28,109 nucleotides of DNA from CAYUYM01 sp964449305 (GTDB lineage Bacteria; Bacteroidota; Ignavibacteria; SZUA-365; CAYQST01). The notes below the pieces were generated by a model that was not told the DNA's origin, ran no database searches, and saw only the letters and a list, made by a program, of their open reading frames with translations. Below are positions 15,124-23,830 of the stretch, piece after piece. The translations under genes were made by a program, and so were the position numbers. The stretch covers positions 1 through 28,109 of the forward strand of contig CAYUYM010000020.1 in assembly GCA_964449305.1 (NCBI GenBank), given 5' to 3'. The stretch's first letter is position 1; each line of letters begins with the position of its first letter.

Positions 15124-17328
15124 ATGAAAAAAAAGGTTCTTCTTTCCCTCCTCCGGTTCTTCTGCCCGTATTTCCTCCTCACGATACTGTCGCATTCCAT
15201 CGCAGCCGCCTCCGCGCCATCCGGTGCATTGCACGGCATCGTGACACTGGGTGAAGACCATGCCCTGGTCCAGGGTGTCAACGTGTTCATTCCATCGCTC
15301 CGCCTGCATGCCGCAACAACGAAGAACGGGAGCTTCACGATCAGCAGCATCCCGGAAGGCGTCTACATCGTGGAGGTGTCCTTCATCGGCTACAAACGAC
15401 GGCAGATGCCCGAGGTGCGCATCACGGCGGGGCAGACCACCGAGTTGTCGGTGAACCTCGAGGCCTCGCCATTCCAGCTCAACGATGTGGTGGTGACCGG
15501 GTCGTTTCAGACACACATGCTGAAGAACACTCCGGTGGTCACGGAGATCATCTCGCAACAGGACATGGCGGCGACCGGCAGTTCCGATCTGGGCGACATC
15601 ATGCGCATGCAGACGGGCATCGAGATCGGCACCTCCATCAGCCAGACGCAGAGCGTGCGCCTCCAGGGACTGAGCAAGAACCAGGTGCTCGTGCTCGTGG
15701 ATGGTGAACGCGTCACCGGCAAGGTGGACGACGCCATCGACCTCGGACAGATTCCGGTGAACATCATCGACCGCATCGAGATCGTCAAGGGGCCGCTCTC
15801 CTCCATCTATGGCAGCGATGCGCTGGGCGGTGTGGTCAACATCATCACGAAAGATGCACAGAGCGCCTCCGAACTTCACGGGGCGATGACCGGCGGCAGC
15901 AACGGCAGGCAGGATTACGAGCTCTCAAGCGGCATGAGTTTTCCCCGGCTCCTTGGCGACAACACCTCCCTGAAGGTGCTCGCCAACCTCGGGTGGAACA
16001 AGTACTTCGGCGTGGAATACGACAAGACGAAGCACTTCATGGAGATCCCGGAGAACGACCGGAAAAACGCCAACCTCAAGACGTCGTTCAATGTTGGTGG
16101 CTCGGTGACGCTGGATCTCAAGGCGGACTACTACAAGGACAGGCTGGAATGGAAGGCCGGTACGGATGGCTACTACCTGTTCACGGATTTCGCCAGCAAT
16201 GAGAAGGTGTCGTTTTCCGGGGTGGCGAATGTGTTCTTCTCCCCCACCACCTCGGCGAAGATCACCGCCACCACCTCGCGCAATGACCATGGGTCGTCGG
16301 AGCAGAACCAGTTCGGCTACCAGCTTCGCAACAACATGGCACGCGAAGCGCTCCAGAACTACCGCCTCCAGCTCTCCACCACCCCCTACGAGGCGTCCAT
16401 GATCACCGTCGGCTACGAGGGCGGCATCGAGTCCGCCACCTCGGGACGCATTGCGACAGGCCACCGCGAGTTCGTCAACCACGTCGGCTACATCGAGGAC
16501 GAGTGGCGCTTCTCGCCGTTCACCCTCACCGTCGGCGGCCGCTGGTCCAACAACTCGGTCTACGGCTCCTTCTTCGCCCCCCGCGTATCCGGAATGTACC
16601 GCTTCAACGACAACATGACCCTCCGCGCATCCTACGGCCGCGGGTATCGCTCGCCGAGCATCCTCGAGCTGTTCATCGACTACGACAACGCCGGTGTCGG
16701 CTATCTGGTGAAGGGCAACCCCGACCTCCAGCCGGAATCCTCGCATGGCTTCAATGCCGGCTTCGACTACAACCGGGACGATCTGGTGTGGTTCCGTGTG
16801 AACGCCTATTACAACACGGTGGACAACCTGATCAGCTATTACCTGGTGTCGCAGAAACCGAACGTCTACTCGTATCACAACATCACGCACGCCACCACTT
16901 CGGGTGTGGATGTCGACATCGATCTGCATCCGGCCCGCGAACTGTCCCTCAACCTCGGCTACAATTACACCTCCTCGCTCGATGACCGTGGCGAACCGAT
17001 CCCCTTCGTTTCCCCCCATTCCCTCACCGGCCGCCTCACCTGGGTGCAGGGCGCGCGGGATCTGGTGCTGGTGCTCAAGGGGCGGTGGACCGACCGCAAG
17101 CTGGTGATCGACGAGCAGGTGAACATCGACGTGCAACAGGGCACGCAGCAGGCGGCGTATTTCCATTCAAGCGCCTACGTGATCTTCGACACGAAGGTGA
17201 CGAAGAAGCTCTTCTCGCTGTTTGAAGTGTTTGCAGGGATCAACAACATCTTCAACCGCACCACCTACCCGTTCGGCCAGATCAAGGGCCGCGAGTTCTT
17301 CGCGGGTGTCGCCTTCAACATCAACTGA
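15124..17328 (+). CDS. TonB-dependent outer-membrane receptor, probable haem receptor
   Basis: Outer-membrane gated porin of 734 residues. MKKKVLLSLLRFFCPYFLL begins a signal peptide ending near AAASA; in-frame ATGs at 15115 and 15055 are possible but would add acidic or non-signal residues. A carboxypeptidase-regulatory-like domain (about 35-110, GALHGIVTLG... LNDVVVTGS) precedes the plug (about 125-230, with VRLQGLSKNQVLVLVDGERV and SIYGSDALGGVVNIITK) and the 22-strand barrel to FAGVAFNIN. In the barrel, YRSPSILELF and GNPDLQPE match the FRAP and NPNL boxes of haem receptors; the stretch between them has no histidine, unlike classical HemR-type receptors. The HmuY-like lipoprotein gene follows after 40 bases, supporting haem as the substrate. 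Transport would be powered by TonB-ExbB-ExbD, whose genes are not in this window. Confidence 0.88.
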   Translation: MKKKVLLSLLRFFCPYFLLTILSHSIAAASAPSGALHGIVTLGEDHALVQGVNVFIPSLRLHAATTKNGSFTISSIPEGVYIVEVSFIGYKRRQMPEVRITAGQTTELSVNLEASPFQLNDVVVTGSFQTHMLKNTPVVTEIISQQDMAATGSSDLGDIMRMQTGIEIGTSISQTQSVRLQGLSKNQVLVLVDGERVTGKVDDAIDLGQIPVNIIDRIEIVKGPLSSIYGSDALGGVVNIITKDAQSASELHGAMTGGSNGRQDYELSSGMSFPRLLGDNTSLKVLANLGWNKYFGVEYDKTKHFMEIPENDRKNANLKTSFNVGGSVTLDLKADYYKDRLEWKAGTDGYYLFTDFASNEKVSFSGVANVFFSPTTSAKITATTSRNDHGSSEQNQFGYQLRNNMAREALQNYRLQLSTTPYEASMITVGYEGGIESATSGRIATGHREFVNHVGYIEDEWRFSPFTLTVGGRWSNNSVYGSFFAPRVSGMYRFNDNMTLRASYGRGYRSPSILELFIDYDNAGVGYLVKGNPDLQPESSHGFNAGFDYNRDDLVWFRVNAYYNTVDNLISYYLVSQKPNVYSYHNITHATTSGVDVDIDLHPARELSLNLGYNYTSSLDDRGEPIPFVSPHSLTGRLTWVQGARDLVLVLKGRWTDRKLVIDEQVNIDVQQGTQQAAYFHSSAYVIFDTKVTKKLFSLFEVFAGINNIFNRTTYPFGQIKGREFFAGVAFNIN

Positions 17329-17359
17329 CCTTTTCCACACATCCCCATCACTTTCTTCC

Positions 17360-17364
17360 AGGAG
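17360..17364 (+). promoter_or_regulatory. Ribosome binding site of the HmuY-like gene
   Basis: AGGAG, 4 bases before the ATG at 17369. It supports that start over the longer open frame reaching back into the receptor gene. Confidence 0.6.
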
Positions 17365-17368
17365 ACCC

Positions 17369-17914
17369 ATGCGCACATTTCTCACACTTCTCGTTCTCCC
17401 AGCTTTTGCATTGCTCGTCGGCTGCGAAAAGGATTCGGACCCGGTCACACCGCCTGTCCCCACCACGGGCACCTTCACCTCCACGAGCGTGAAGACGGCA
17501 CCGGTGTATTTCAGCTTTGCGACGCAGGACACCGTGCCAGCCACGGGTGACTGGGATCTCAAACTGACCACACTCTACGCTCCCGACGACACCAGCAAGA
17601 GCTTCAAATACCCGGGCATCGTTCTCAACCGCGCCAGGAACGTGAAAGCCAGGGTTTTGGACAGCACCGAGTATGCCTCCCTCGATGCCACCACAATCTC
17701 CGGCCTCGAGACTGATCCCGACGACGACAACCAGATCATCGGCATCAAGTGCTTCTACTACACGGGTCCTCCTTCGCACAAACTGAATCCGTATGACAAG
17801 CGCGTGTTTGTCATCCAGACCGCGACAGGCAAACGCGCAAAAATGCGCATGCTCACCTACTACAACGATTCGGGCGCCTCCGGCTACATGAAGTTTGAAT
17901 ACTCGGTGAAGTGA
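17369..17914 (+). CDS. hmuY: HmuY-family haem-binding lipoprotein
   Basis: A 181-residue exported lipoprotein. The signal MRTFLTLLVLPAFALLVGC carries a lipobox with Cys19, so the mature protein should be lipid-anchored, probably at the outer membrane. Family marks are VYFSFATQDTVPATGDWDLKL (quoted only in outline) near residues 46-66 and the C-terminal AKMRMLTYYND...YMKFEY pattern at 157-178. HmuY of Porphyromonas gingivalis binds haem and passes it to the receptor HmuR; the same pairing is seen here. The P. gingivalis protein binds haem with two histidines, but this protein has one histidine in total (His137), so other ligands such as Met159, Met161 or Met174 may be used, as reported for some relatives. 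It is the second gene of a two-gene unit ended by a strong terminator. Confidence 0.82.
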   Translation: MRTFLTLLVLPAFALLVGCEKDSDPVTPPVPTTGTFTSTSVKTAPVYFSFATQDTVPATGDWDLKLTTLYAPDDTSKSFKYPGIVLNRARNVKARVLDSTEYASLDATTISGLETDPDDDNQIIGIKCFYYTGPPSHKLNPYDKRVFVIQTATGKRAKMRMLTYYNDSGASGYMKFEYSVK

Positions 17915-17935
17915 TCCCGCTTCACAGATGCGTAC

Positions 17936-17963
17936 AAGGCTGTCCGAGGACAGCCTTTTTTTT
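17936..17963 (+). terminator. Rho-independent terminator of the haem-uptake unit
   Basis: AAGGCTGTCC (17936-17945) and GGACAGCCTT (17948-17957) form a near-perfect stem with a tight loop, followed by a run of eight T (17956-17963). It begins 22 bases past the hmuY stop and ends the plus-strand transcript before the minus-strand kinase genes. Confidence 0.92.
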
Positions 17964-18054
17964 CACGGTTCCACGCGTTGGTTCTGACACGATCGCGTGT
18001 GGCGGTCATCACGCTGAACGTTGCAAAAGGGGGAGTGACCCGGGCTGGATGCAG

Positions 18055-18068
18055 GATCACGCGTGATC
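18055..18068. repeat. Perfect 14-base palindrome in the convergent gap
   Basis: GATCACGCGTGATC reads the same on both strands. It lies in the 134 bases between the plus-strand terminator and the end of the last kinase gene (18098). It could be a protein-binding site or part of a 3' end structure for the kinase transcript; no T-run follows on the minus strand. Nothing else is seen in this gap. Confidence 0.4.
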
Positions 18069-18097
18069 GACGGAAGAACACGGTGCGGTCGACGCTG

Positions 18098-19675
18098 TCA
18101 GCCGCCTCCCGGCAGATGAACATGAAAGGTGCTTCCACGCCCGGGGGAGCTTTCAACGGTGATCTCCCCGCCATGACGGCGCGCAAGCTCACGACAGATC
18201 AGCAGCCCGATGCCCGATCCCGGCTCACCATCCGTGCCGCGGCGCGTGACGCGGTCGTCGATCCTGAACAGCCGGGACATGATTCCCGCATCCATGCCGA
18301 TCCCCTGGTCGGTGACGTCCAGTCGAATCCCGCCCTCGTCCTGCCGCGCCGTGATCCACACCTCCGTGCCTCGTGGAGAGAACTTCACGGCATTGCCGAC
18401 AAGGTTGCGGACAATCGAAGACACCTGGGCTGCATCACCGAACACCATCACATCAACTGGAACAGCGTTCCTGATGCACACCCCCTTGCGCTCCGCAACA
18501 GGTTCGCAGAAATGCAGGCATTCCTGCACAAGGGCGCAGAGCGCCTGCTGGCAGGGGGAAAAGGAAACCACGCCCTGGTTGATGCGTGACCATTCCAGGA
18601 GGTTCTCCAGAAGCTGGTTGAGTGTGGAGGCCGTCCGCCGCATGTTCTGCGCCATGCGTTGAATCTGGTCCAGGGTCATTTTCGGGAGCTCATCCACCAT
18701 CATCTCCGTGTAGCCAAGAAAGGAGTTGAACGGGCTGCGGAGATCATGCGCGATGATCGCGAAGAACCGATCCTTTTCCGCGTTGACCTCCGTGAGCGCG
18801 GCGTTGGTCCGTTGCAACTCCTCCATCATCGTGACACGTTCCGTGATGTCGATGTGCTGCACGATGGCATTGGTCACGGTGCCGTCATCATCCAGCACCG
18901 GGGAGATGCTGATGTCGATGTGACGCGTGCCGGTGCGGGAATGGTCGGGGAGGCCCGCCATGTCGATCTGCGCCTGGAACCGGACGGACTCACCATGCTC
19001 GAACACCCGCCGGACCAGTGTGACATGGCCGAGCTCCTGAAGGCGTGGATCATCGAGGATGCTGTACCTCCCGATTGCGTCCTCATCCCGGATTCCGAGA
19101 AAATCCCTGCACGCCTGATTCATGCGGAGCATGACGCCGGAGCGGTCGGCGATCCAGAGGGAGACGGGACTCAGCTCGATGACGGCATCGAGAAAGCGTT
19201 CGGACCGGTGATGCGACTCCTCCGCCATCCTGCGCTTCGTCACATCGGTGATGCTGCCGACCAGGGTTGTCGGTGTTCCGGACGCGTCGTGCACGATGTG
19301 GAACGCATCCTGAAGCCAGACGTACTGCCCATCGGGGCGGCGCATCCGGTACTCCACCGCCATGCTCGTCCCCGGGGCGCAGGAGTCCAGTTCCATCATC
19401 ACGTTCATGATCCTGTCTGCATCACCAGGATGGAGGAGATCGAGAACCGCGGTCAACGGCAGGGCAAGGATCACTTCAACGGCATGGCCGGTGATCTGCT
19501 CGAACTCCTGACTCAGCGCCTCATACCGGTTCGTGAGCAGGTCGCGGCGGTACGTCGCGACGGGTGGAACATCATGGGCTGCGTTCACGGTCCGCCCAGC
19601 CGCCGTGGCTGCGTGGGCGGGATTGCCGGCTCCCCCGTTTTCAGGGGACATGTGTGCGTCGTGTTGATCGTTCAT
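18098..19675 (-). CDS. PAS-PAS sensor histidine kinase, cytoplasmic
   Basis: A 525-residue soluble kinase without membrane segments. Two PAS units lie at about 40-150 (ending in the PAC-like GSITDVTKRRMAEE) and about 158-282 (ending IVQHIDITERV). HisKA follows with His310 in FFAIIAHDLRSPFNSFLGY and the helix LLENLLEWSR; the ATP domain has the N box (VRNLVGNAVKFS), G1 DQGIGM (456-461) and G2 GIGLLICREL (488-497). No receiver or output domain is attached. The closest relatives in view are the kinases at 23831 and 25946, with which it shares the H-box and the RRGTxGE ATP lid. The ATG at 19675 is 42 bases after the stop of the upstream kinase gene; no Shine-Dalgarno is seen and the in-frame Met at codon 9 is an alternative. 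It is the last gene of the minus-strand array. Confidence 0.93.
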   Translation of the reverse strand: MNDQHDAHMSPENGGAGNPAHAATAAGRTVNAAHDVPPVATYRRDLLTNRYEALSQEFEQITGHAVEVILALPLTAVLDLLHPGDADRIMNVMMELDSCAPGTSMAVEYRMRRPDGQYVWLQDAFHIVHDASGTPTTLVGSITDVTKRRMAEESHHRSERFLDAVIELSPVSLWIADRSGVMLRMNQACRDFLGIRDEDAIGRYSILDDPRLQELGHVTLVRRVFEHGESVRFQAQIDMAGLPDHSRTGTRHIDISISPVLDDDGTVTNAIVQHIDITERVTMMEELQRTNAALTEVNAEKDRFFAIIAHDLRSPFNSFLGYTEMMVDELPKMTLDQIQRMAQNMRRTASTLNQLLENLLEWSRINQGVVSFSPCQQALCALVQECLHFCEPVAERKGVCIRNAVPVDVMVFGDAAQVSSIVRNLVGNAVKFSPRGTEVWITARQDEGGIRLDVTDQGIGMDAGIMSRLFRIDDRVTRRGTDGEPGSGIGLLICRELARRHGGEITVESSPGRGSTFHVHLPGGG

Positions 19676-19717
19676 ACTGCCACTTGCGCGCGATGGGTGA
19701 TGGTGTGTGGTGCGGTG

Positions 19718-22700
19718 TCACTGTGATCCGCGTTGGATGCTGGACAAGAGCGCGATCAACTGTGAGAGAATGACGGGTTTCGAGAGATAATAGTTGCACC
19801 CCACCTCCAGAGCCTTCTCCTTCGATCCCGCAAGAGCGAATGCCGTCTGGGCGATGATGGTCACATGGCTGTTGAACTGCCTGATGGCCTGGGTTGCCTC
19901 ATAGCCGTTCATCCCAGGCATCTTCATGTCCATGAGGATGACGTCGATCTCCGGGTGGTCCCGCACGGCCTGAACCCCCTCATTGCCATTGGAGGCGACC
20001 AGCACGTCGTGCCCGTGTTTTTTCAATGCGCGCGTGAGGTACATGACCGATGTGGGATCGTCTTCGACCACGAGGACCCGCAGAGAAGATGCTTCAGTGT
20101 GCATGGGACTTCCTGAACTGGGTGTGACTTGCGATGTCGGTGAAAGCGGCGTGCCACCGGGTGCCGTTGACGGACGAGGCGCCGACTCGCGATCGGCGGG
20201 TGCTTGGGCGGTGGGTGAAGCCGAGTGCTGTCGGGCGACGTCGGGAATGGTGATGCGGAACATCGATCCCTCGCCCTCGATGGATTCAATCTCGATCCTG
20301 CCTCCGAGCATCTCCACATAGGCCTTGGTGATGGAGAGCCCCAGGCCCGCTCCCTGCATGGCCATTCTGTCGGCGACATCGGCCTGGACAAAGCGGTCGA
20401 AGATGGCAGCCTGGCGGTCGGCCGGGATGCCGATCCCCGTGTCGTGGACATGAAACTCGACATCATTGTCGCGACGCTTCGCACCAAACGTCACGGCGCC
20501 ATGATGGGTGTATTTCATCGCATTCTTGATCAGATTTGTGAGGATGGCATACACCTTCTCGCGATCCGTGACCATCACGTCATCATCGGCAGGCAGACGT
20601 GAGGTGCATGAGAAGCTGAGGTGCCTCGTCTGCGCCTCCGGTTGAAAGAAGGCGGCAAGATAGTCCATCTGATCGTTGATGTTCGTCGGCTGCAGTGCCA
20701 CCTCCACCTGCCCCGCCTCAATGCGGGAGATGTCGATCAGGTCGTTGATGATGTTCAGCATGCGGTTGCCACTGCGCTCGATGATCTCCACGTATTGCCG
20801 TTGTTCGCCCCCTGTGAGGCCGGGTTCCTTGAGGAGTTCGGCGAACCCCAGGATGCCGTTCATCGGTGTCCGGATTTCATGGCTCATGTTCGCGAGGAAG
20901 GCGGATTTCAATCGGTCGCTTTCCTCAGCCCGATCCTTCGCGATGCGCAGTTCATCTTCCGCACGTTTTCGCTCGGTCACATCACGGAAGTTGATGACGA
21001 TGGCACCGACGTTCACATCATAGAGCAGGTTCGTGAAGGTGGACTCCACCCAGATCCAATCTCCGCGCGTGTGCCGAAAGCGATAGACGAGTGTCGGAAC
21101 ATGTGCAGGATTGTTGAGGATGTGGTTGAGTTCATTGAGCACCATGGGCAGATCGTCGGGATGCGTCAGCGTCGCGGGATCGAGCTGCATGGTGTCCGAT
21201 GGCGAATACCCAAAGATGCGCATGGCCGAGGGGCTGACAAAGAGAAAATGTCCGGAGGCGTTGATGAGGACAAAGCCATCGGGTGCGTTCTCAATGATGG
21301 CCTGATAATGCCGCCCGACACGCAGCACCTCCTCGGTCGCCCGCTTCCTTTCCGTGATGTCGAGGAAGCTCGCAAGCATGCTGATCGGCCGTCCCCCATC
21401 GTCGAGCACCATGCTGGAGGTGATGAACACGTCCATGATCCCGCCGTTCTTGCGGACACACGCGATCTCTCCGGACCACCCCGACATGTCACCCAGCGAC
21501 CGCATCACCTCGTCCAGGTCGCCCGGAGCGTGAACGAATTCCGGTATCGTTCTCCCAAGCACCTCATCAGGTTCATCGAACCCCCACATCCGGAGGAAGG
21601 CCGGGTTGACATAGGTGATGCGTCCGTCGAGCGTGGCGATGGTGATGCCGGTGATGGAGGATTCGATGGCGCGATCCTTGACGCGCAACGCCAACTCGTC
21701 GAGCTTCCGCTCGGTCACATCAATGAAGGCGGTGGCGAACTGCATGCGCTTCGGGGAATAGACGCGCACCTCCCAGAACCGGTCGAGGGGAGCTGAATGC
21801 TCGACGAAGGTCCCGGCCTCACCGGTCAGCGCAACATGGCCGTAGCGTTCAATCCAGAACGATTCAATCCCGGGGATGAGCTCGGTCACTCGGCGCCCGA
21901 CGACATCGGATGCCTTCATGCCGAGAAGAGTTTCGAAACGGGGATTGACATCGAGGAAGACGTAGTCCACTGGTCTGCCTTCGGGATCGAGGATGATCTC
22001 ATGCAGCGCCACCGCCTCGTTGATGTTCTCGAACAGGGATCGGAAGCGCTCCTCCATCTCGCGATGTTCATTCTCGATGCGCTTCTGCTCCGTGATGTCG
22101 GTGAGTGTGAGATAGGCGGCCATGATCTCCCCGTTCTCATCGCGGATGGGTGCGGCGGAGACGAGGTGCTGCCTGCACGTCCCATCCCGCAGCAGGATGG
22201 CCCCCTGCTCGTTGATCACCATCTCGCCCTGCAACGCCCGGATGACGGGGGACTCGTGACGTGGGCGGATCAGACCGTCGGGACCGAAATCCGTGAACGG
22301 GAGGTCGACCACGATGATCGATGCTCCGAGAATCGACACGCCCTGCATCCCGAGATGGCGGGCGCAGGCATCGTTGGCCAGCAGGATGGTGCCCCCGGGG
22401 GCTCCGACCAGCACCATGGGCTGTGGAGATTGCGCGAAGGTCTGCTCCAGCAGGAGGCGCGAACGGCTCAGTTCCAACTCCATCTGACGCTGCTCCGTGA
22501 CATCGGTGAACATGCCGATGCTGCCGTCGAACTGCCCTGACTCGTCCAACACGGGAGTCGCCGACACGGTGGTCCAGAGGATGCCGCCATCCTTTCTGCG
22601 CACACGTCGTCGGTAGTGCCCTTCTGCTCCGCCGCGGCGCTCGGCCATTCTCTGCCGATGATCGTCGAGTTCGTCACCAGGCATGAAGTCCGTCGCGGGG

Positions 22701-23686
22701 CGGCCGATGATATCGTCGGATGTGCAGCCCAACAACTCCAGCATCTTGTGGTTGACATAGGTGCTTCGGCCGTCGCGGTCCAGCACCCAGATTCCCTCGT
22801 TGGCCGTCTCCACAATGCGCCGGTTGAATTCCTCACTGTGCTTCAAGGCCAGGGCGGCACGCTTCTCCTCGGTCACATTGCGCTGGACGCCCCAGAGTGC
22901 GACAAGCCGGTCATCGACGATGAAGCAGGTGATGTTCTCGACCGATTCCAGGATGTTGCCATCGGCATCGATGTCCACCGTCTCAAGTTCATGGATGCGA
23001 TGTCCGGGTGAGCGCACCACCTTGAGGGCACCAGGTCCGAACCCCGGCGCAATCCGCTGCACCGGCAACCCCACCATGTCGTCCACCGTCATGTGATACA
23101 TGCGGGCGAGTGGCGCATTGGCCTCCCCGATCACAGCGCGCTCCGTCATCACGCGAACCATCTCCTCGTCTGGAAGGTCGAGTGGCACCGGCTCGGTGAA
23201 ATCCACACGATAGATGCCTTCGTTGGAGTTCTCGACAAAGCTCCGGTACCGGCGCTCCATCAGGTCGAGCTTGTCCTCGGCCTCCTGCCGGGCCGTCAGA
23301 TCCTCCATGACAGCGAACAGATAGGTGGTGCCATTGATGTCGACTGGTGCGGCACGCAGGCCCATGTTGCGGATCTCACCGTTCGCGAGACGATGCGGGA
23401 CGGTGGTGATGGTCACCTCCCCACGGATGACCTTGAGCATGGTGTCCCGGACCCACTCCTCCGATCGCTGGTTCAGATCCCAGACGCGCATGGCCAGGAA
23501 GGTCGCCTCGTCGTAGCCGTAGAATGCCTGTGCCGCCTTGTTGACGAACGCGAAGTGCCAGGTGGAGGTCTCGATCACCAGCATCACTGCGCTGTGCTCT
23601 TCAAACAGACGCCGAAAGATGTCCGTCCCTCCGGGCGCAGATGCCTGCGGTCCCCCGAAACTGCTTCTCAACCCTGTGCTGTCCAT
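19718..23686 (-). CDS. Large multi-PAS hybrid histidine kinase with C-terminal receiver
   Basis: A 1322-residue soluble hybrid kinase. About seven PAS-like units fill residues 25-910, several ending in PAC signatures such as DLTARQEAEDKL, MFTDVTEQRQ, LTDITEQKR, FIDVTERKL, FLDITERKR and FRDVTERKR. HisKA has His936 in FLANMSHEIRTPMNGILGF; the ATP domain shows LTNLIKNAMKYT, DTGIGIP and GAGLGLSITKAY. A Pro/Ser/Thr-rich linker follows, then a receiver with phospho-acceptor Asp1253 in VILMDMKMPGMNG and Lys in YYLSKPV. The MSHEIRTPMN H-box differs from the AHDLRSPF type of the other three kinases in the array. The start at 23686 is chosen over 23728 because AAGGAG lies 7 bases upstream (23694-23699). 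The receiver has no output domain, so signal probably passes on by phosphorelay to an unseen protein. Confidence 0.94.
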   Translation of the reverse strand: MDSTGLRSSFGGPQASAPGGTDIFRRLFEEHSAVMLVIETSTWHFAFVNKAAQAFYGYDEATFLAMRVWDLNQRSEEWVRDTMLKVIRGEVTITTVPHRLANGEIRNMGLRAAPVDINGTTYLFAVMEDLTARQEAEDKLDLMERRYRSFVENSNEGIYRVDFTEPVPLDLPDEEMVRVMTERAVIGEANAPLARMYHMTVDDMVGLPVQRIAPGFGPGALKVVRSPGHRIHELETVDIDADGNILESVENITCFIVDDRLVALWGVQRNVTEEKRAALALKHSEEFNRRIVETANEGIWVLDRDGRSTYVNHKMLELLGCTSDDIIGRPATDFMPGDELDDHRQRMAERRGGAEGHYRRRVRRKDGGILWTTVSATPVLDESGQFDGSIGMFTDVTEQRQMELELSRSRLLLEQTFAQSPQPMVLVGAPGGTILLANDACARHLGMQGVSILGASIIVVDLPFTDFGPDGLIRPRHESPVIRALQGEMVINEQGAILLRDGTCRQHLVSAAPIRDENGEIMAAYLTLTDITEQKRIENEHREMEERFRSLFENINEAVALHEIILDPEGRPVDYVFLDVNPRFETLLGMKASDVVGRRVTELIPGIESFWIERYGHVALTGEAGTFVEHSAPLDRFWEVRVYSPKRMQFATAFIDVTERKLDELALRVKDRAIESSITGITIATLDGRITYVNPAFLRMWGFDEPDEVLGRTIPEFVHAPGDLDEVMRSLGDMSGWSGEIACVRKNGGIMDVFITSSMVLDDGGRPISMLASFLDITERKRATEEVLRVGRHYQAIIENAPDGFVLINASGHFLFVSPSAMRIFGYSPSDTMQLDPATLTHPDDLPMVLNELNHILNNPAHVPTLVYRFRHTRGDWIWVESTFTNLLYDVNVGAIVINFRDVTERKRAEDELRIAKDRAEESDRLKSAFLANMSHEIRTPMNGILGFAELLKEPGLTGGEQRQYVEIIERSGNRMLNIINDLIDISRIEAGQVEVALQPTNINDQMDYLAAFFQPEAQTRHLSFSCTSRLPADDDVMVTDREKVYAILTNLIKNAMKYTHHGAVTFGAKRRDNDVEFHVHDTGIGIPADRQAAIFDRFVQADVADRMAMQGAGLGLSITKAYVEMLGGRIEIESIEGEGSMFRITIPDVARQHSASPTAQAPADRESAPRPSTAPGGTPLSPTSQVTPSSGSPMHTEASSLRVLVVEDDPTSVMYLTRALKKHGHDVLVASNGNEGVQAVRDHPEIDVILMDMKMPGMNGYEATQAIRQFNSHVTIIAQTAFALAGSKEKALEVGCNYYLSKPVILSQLIALLSSIQRGSQ

Positions 23687-23693
23687 CAGATCA

Positions 23694-23699
23694 CTCCTT
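23694..23699 (-). promoter_or_regulatory. Ribosome binding site deciding the start of the large hybrid kinase
   Basis: AAGGAG on the minus strand, 7 bases before the ATG at 23686. It makes this start better than the in-frame ATG at 23728, which lies upstream of the site. The 144-base gap to the previous kinase gene shows no other clear element. Confidence 0.75.
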
Positions 23700-23830
23700 C
23701 GTGCTTCTTTCGTGGAGGGGGAAGGCAACGTTCATCAGGCCGCATGTCCATCCGGGTTCCGAATGCTGCACCACAGAGCGGCAGTGGAGCCGGGTTGGAC
23801 CTGTCCCACGGCATGATGCACCAGGGGAGA

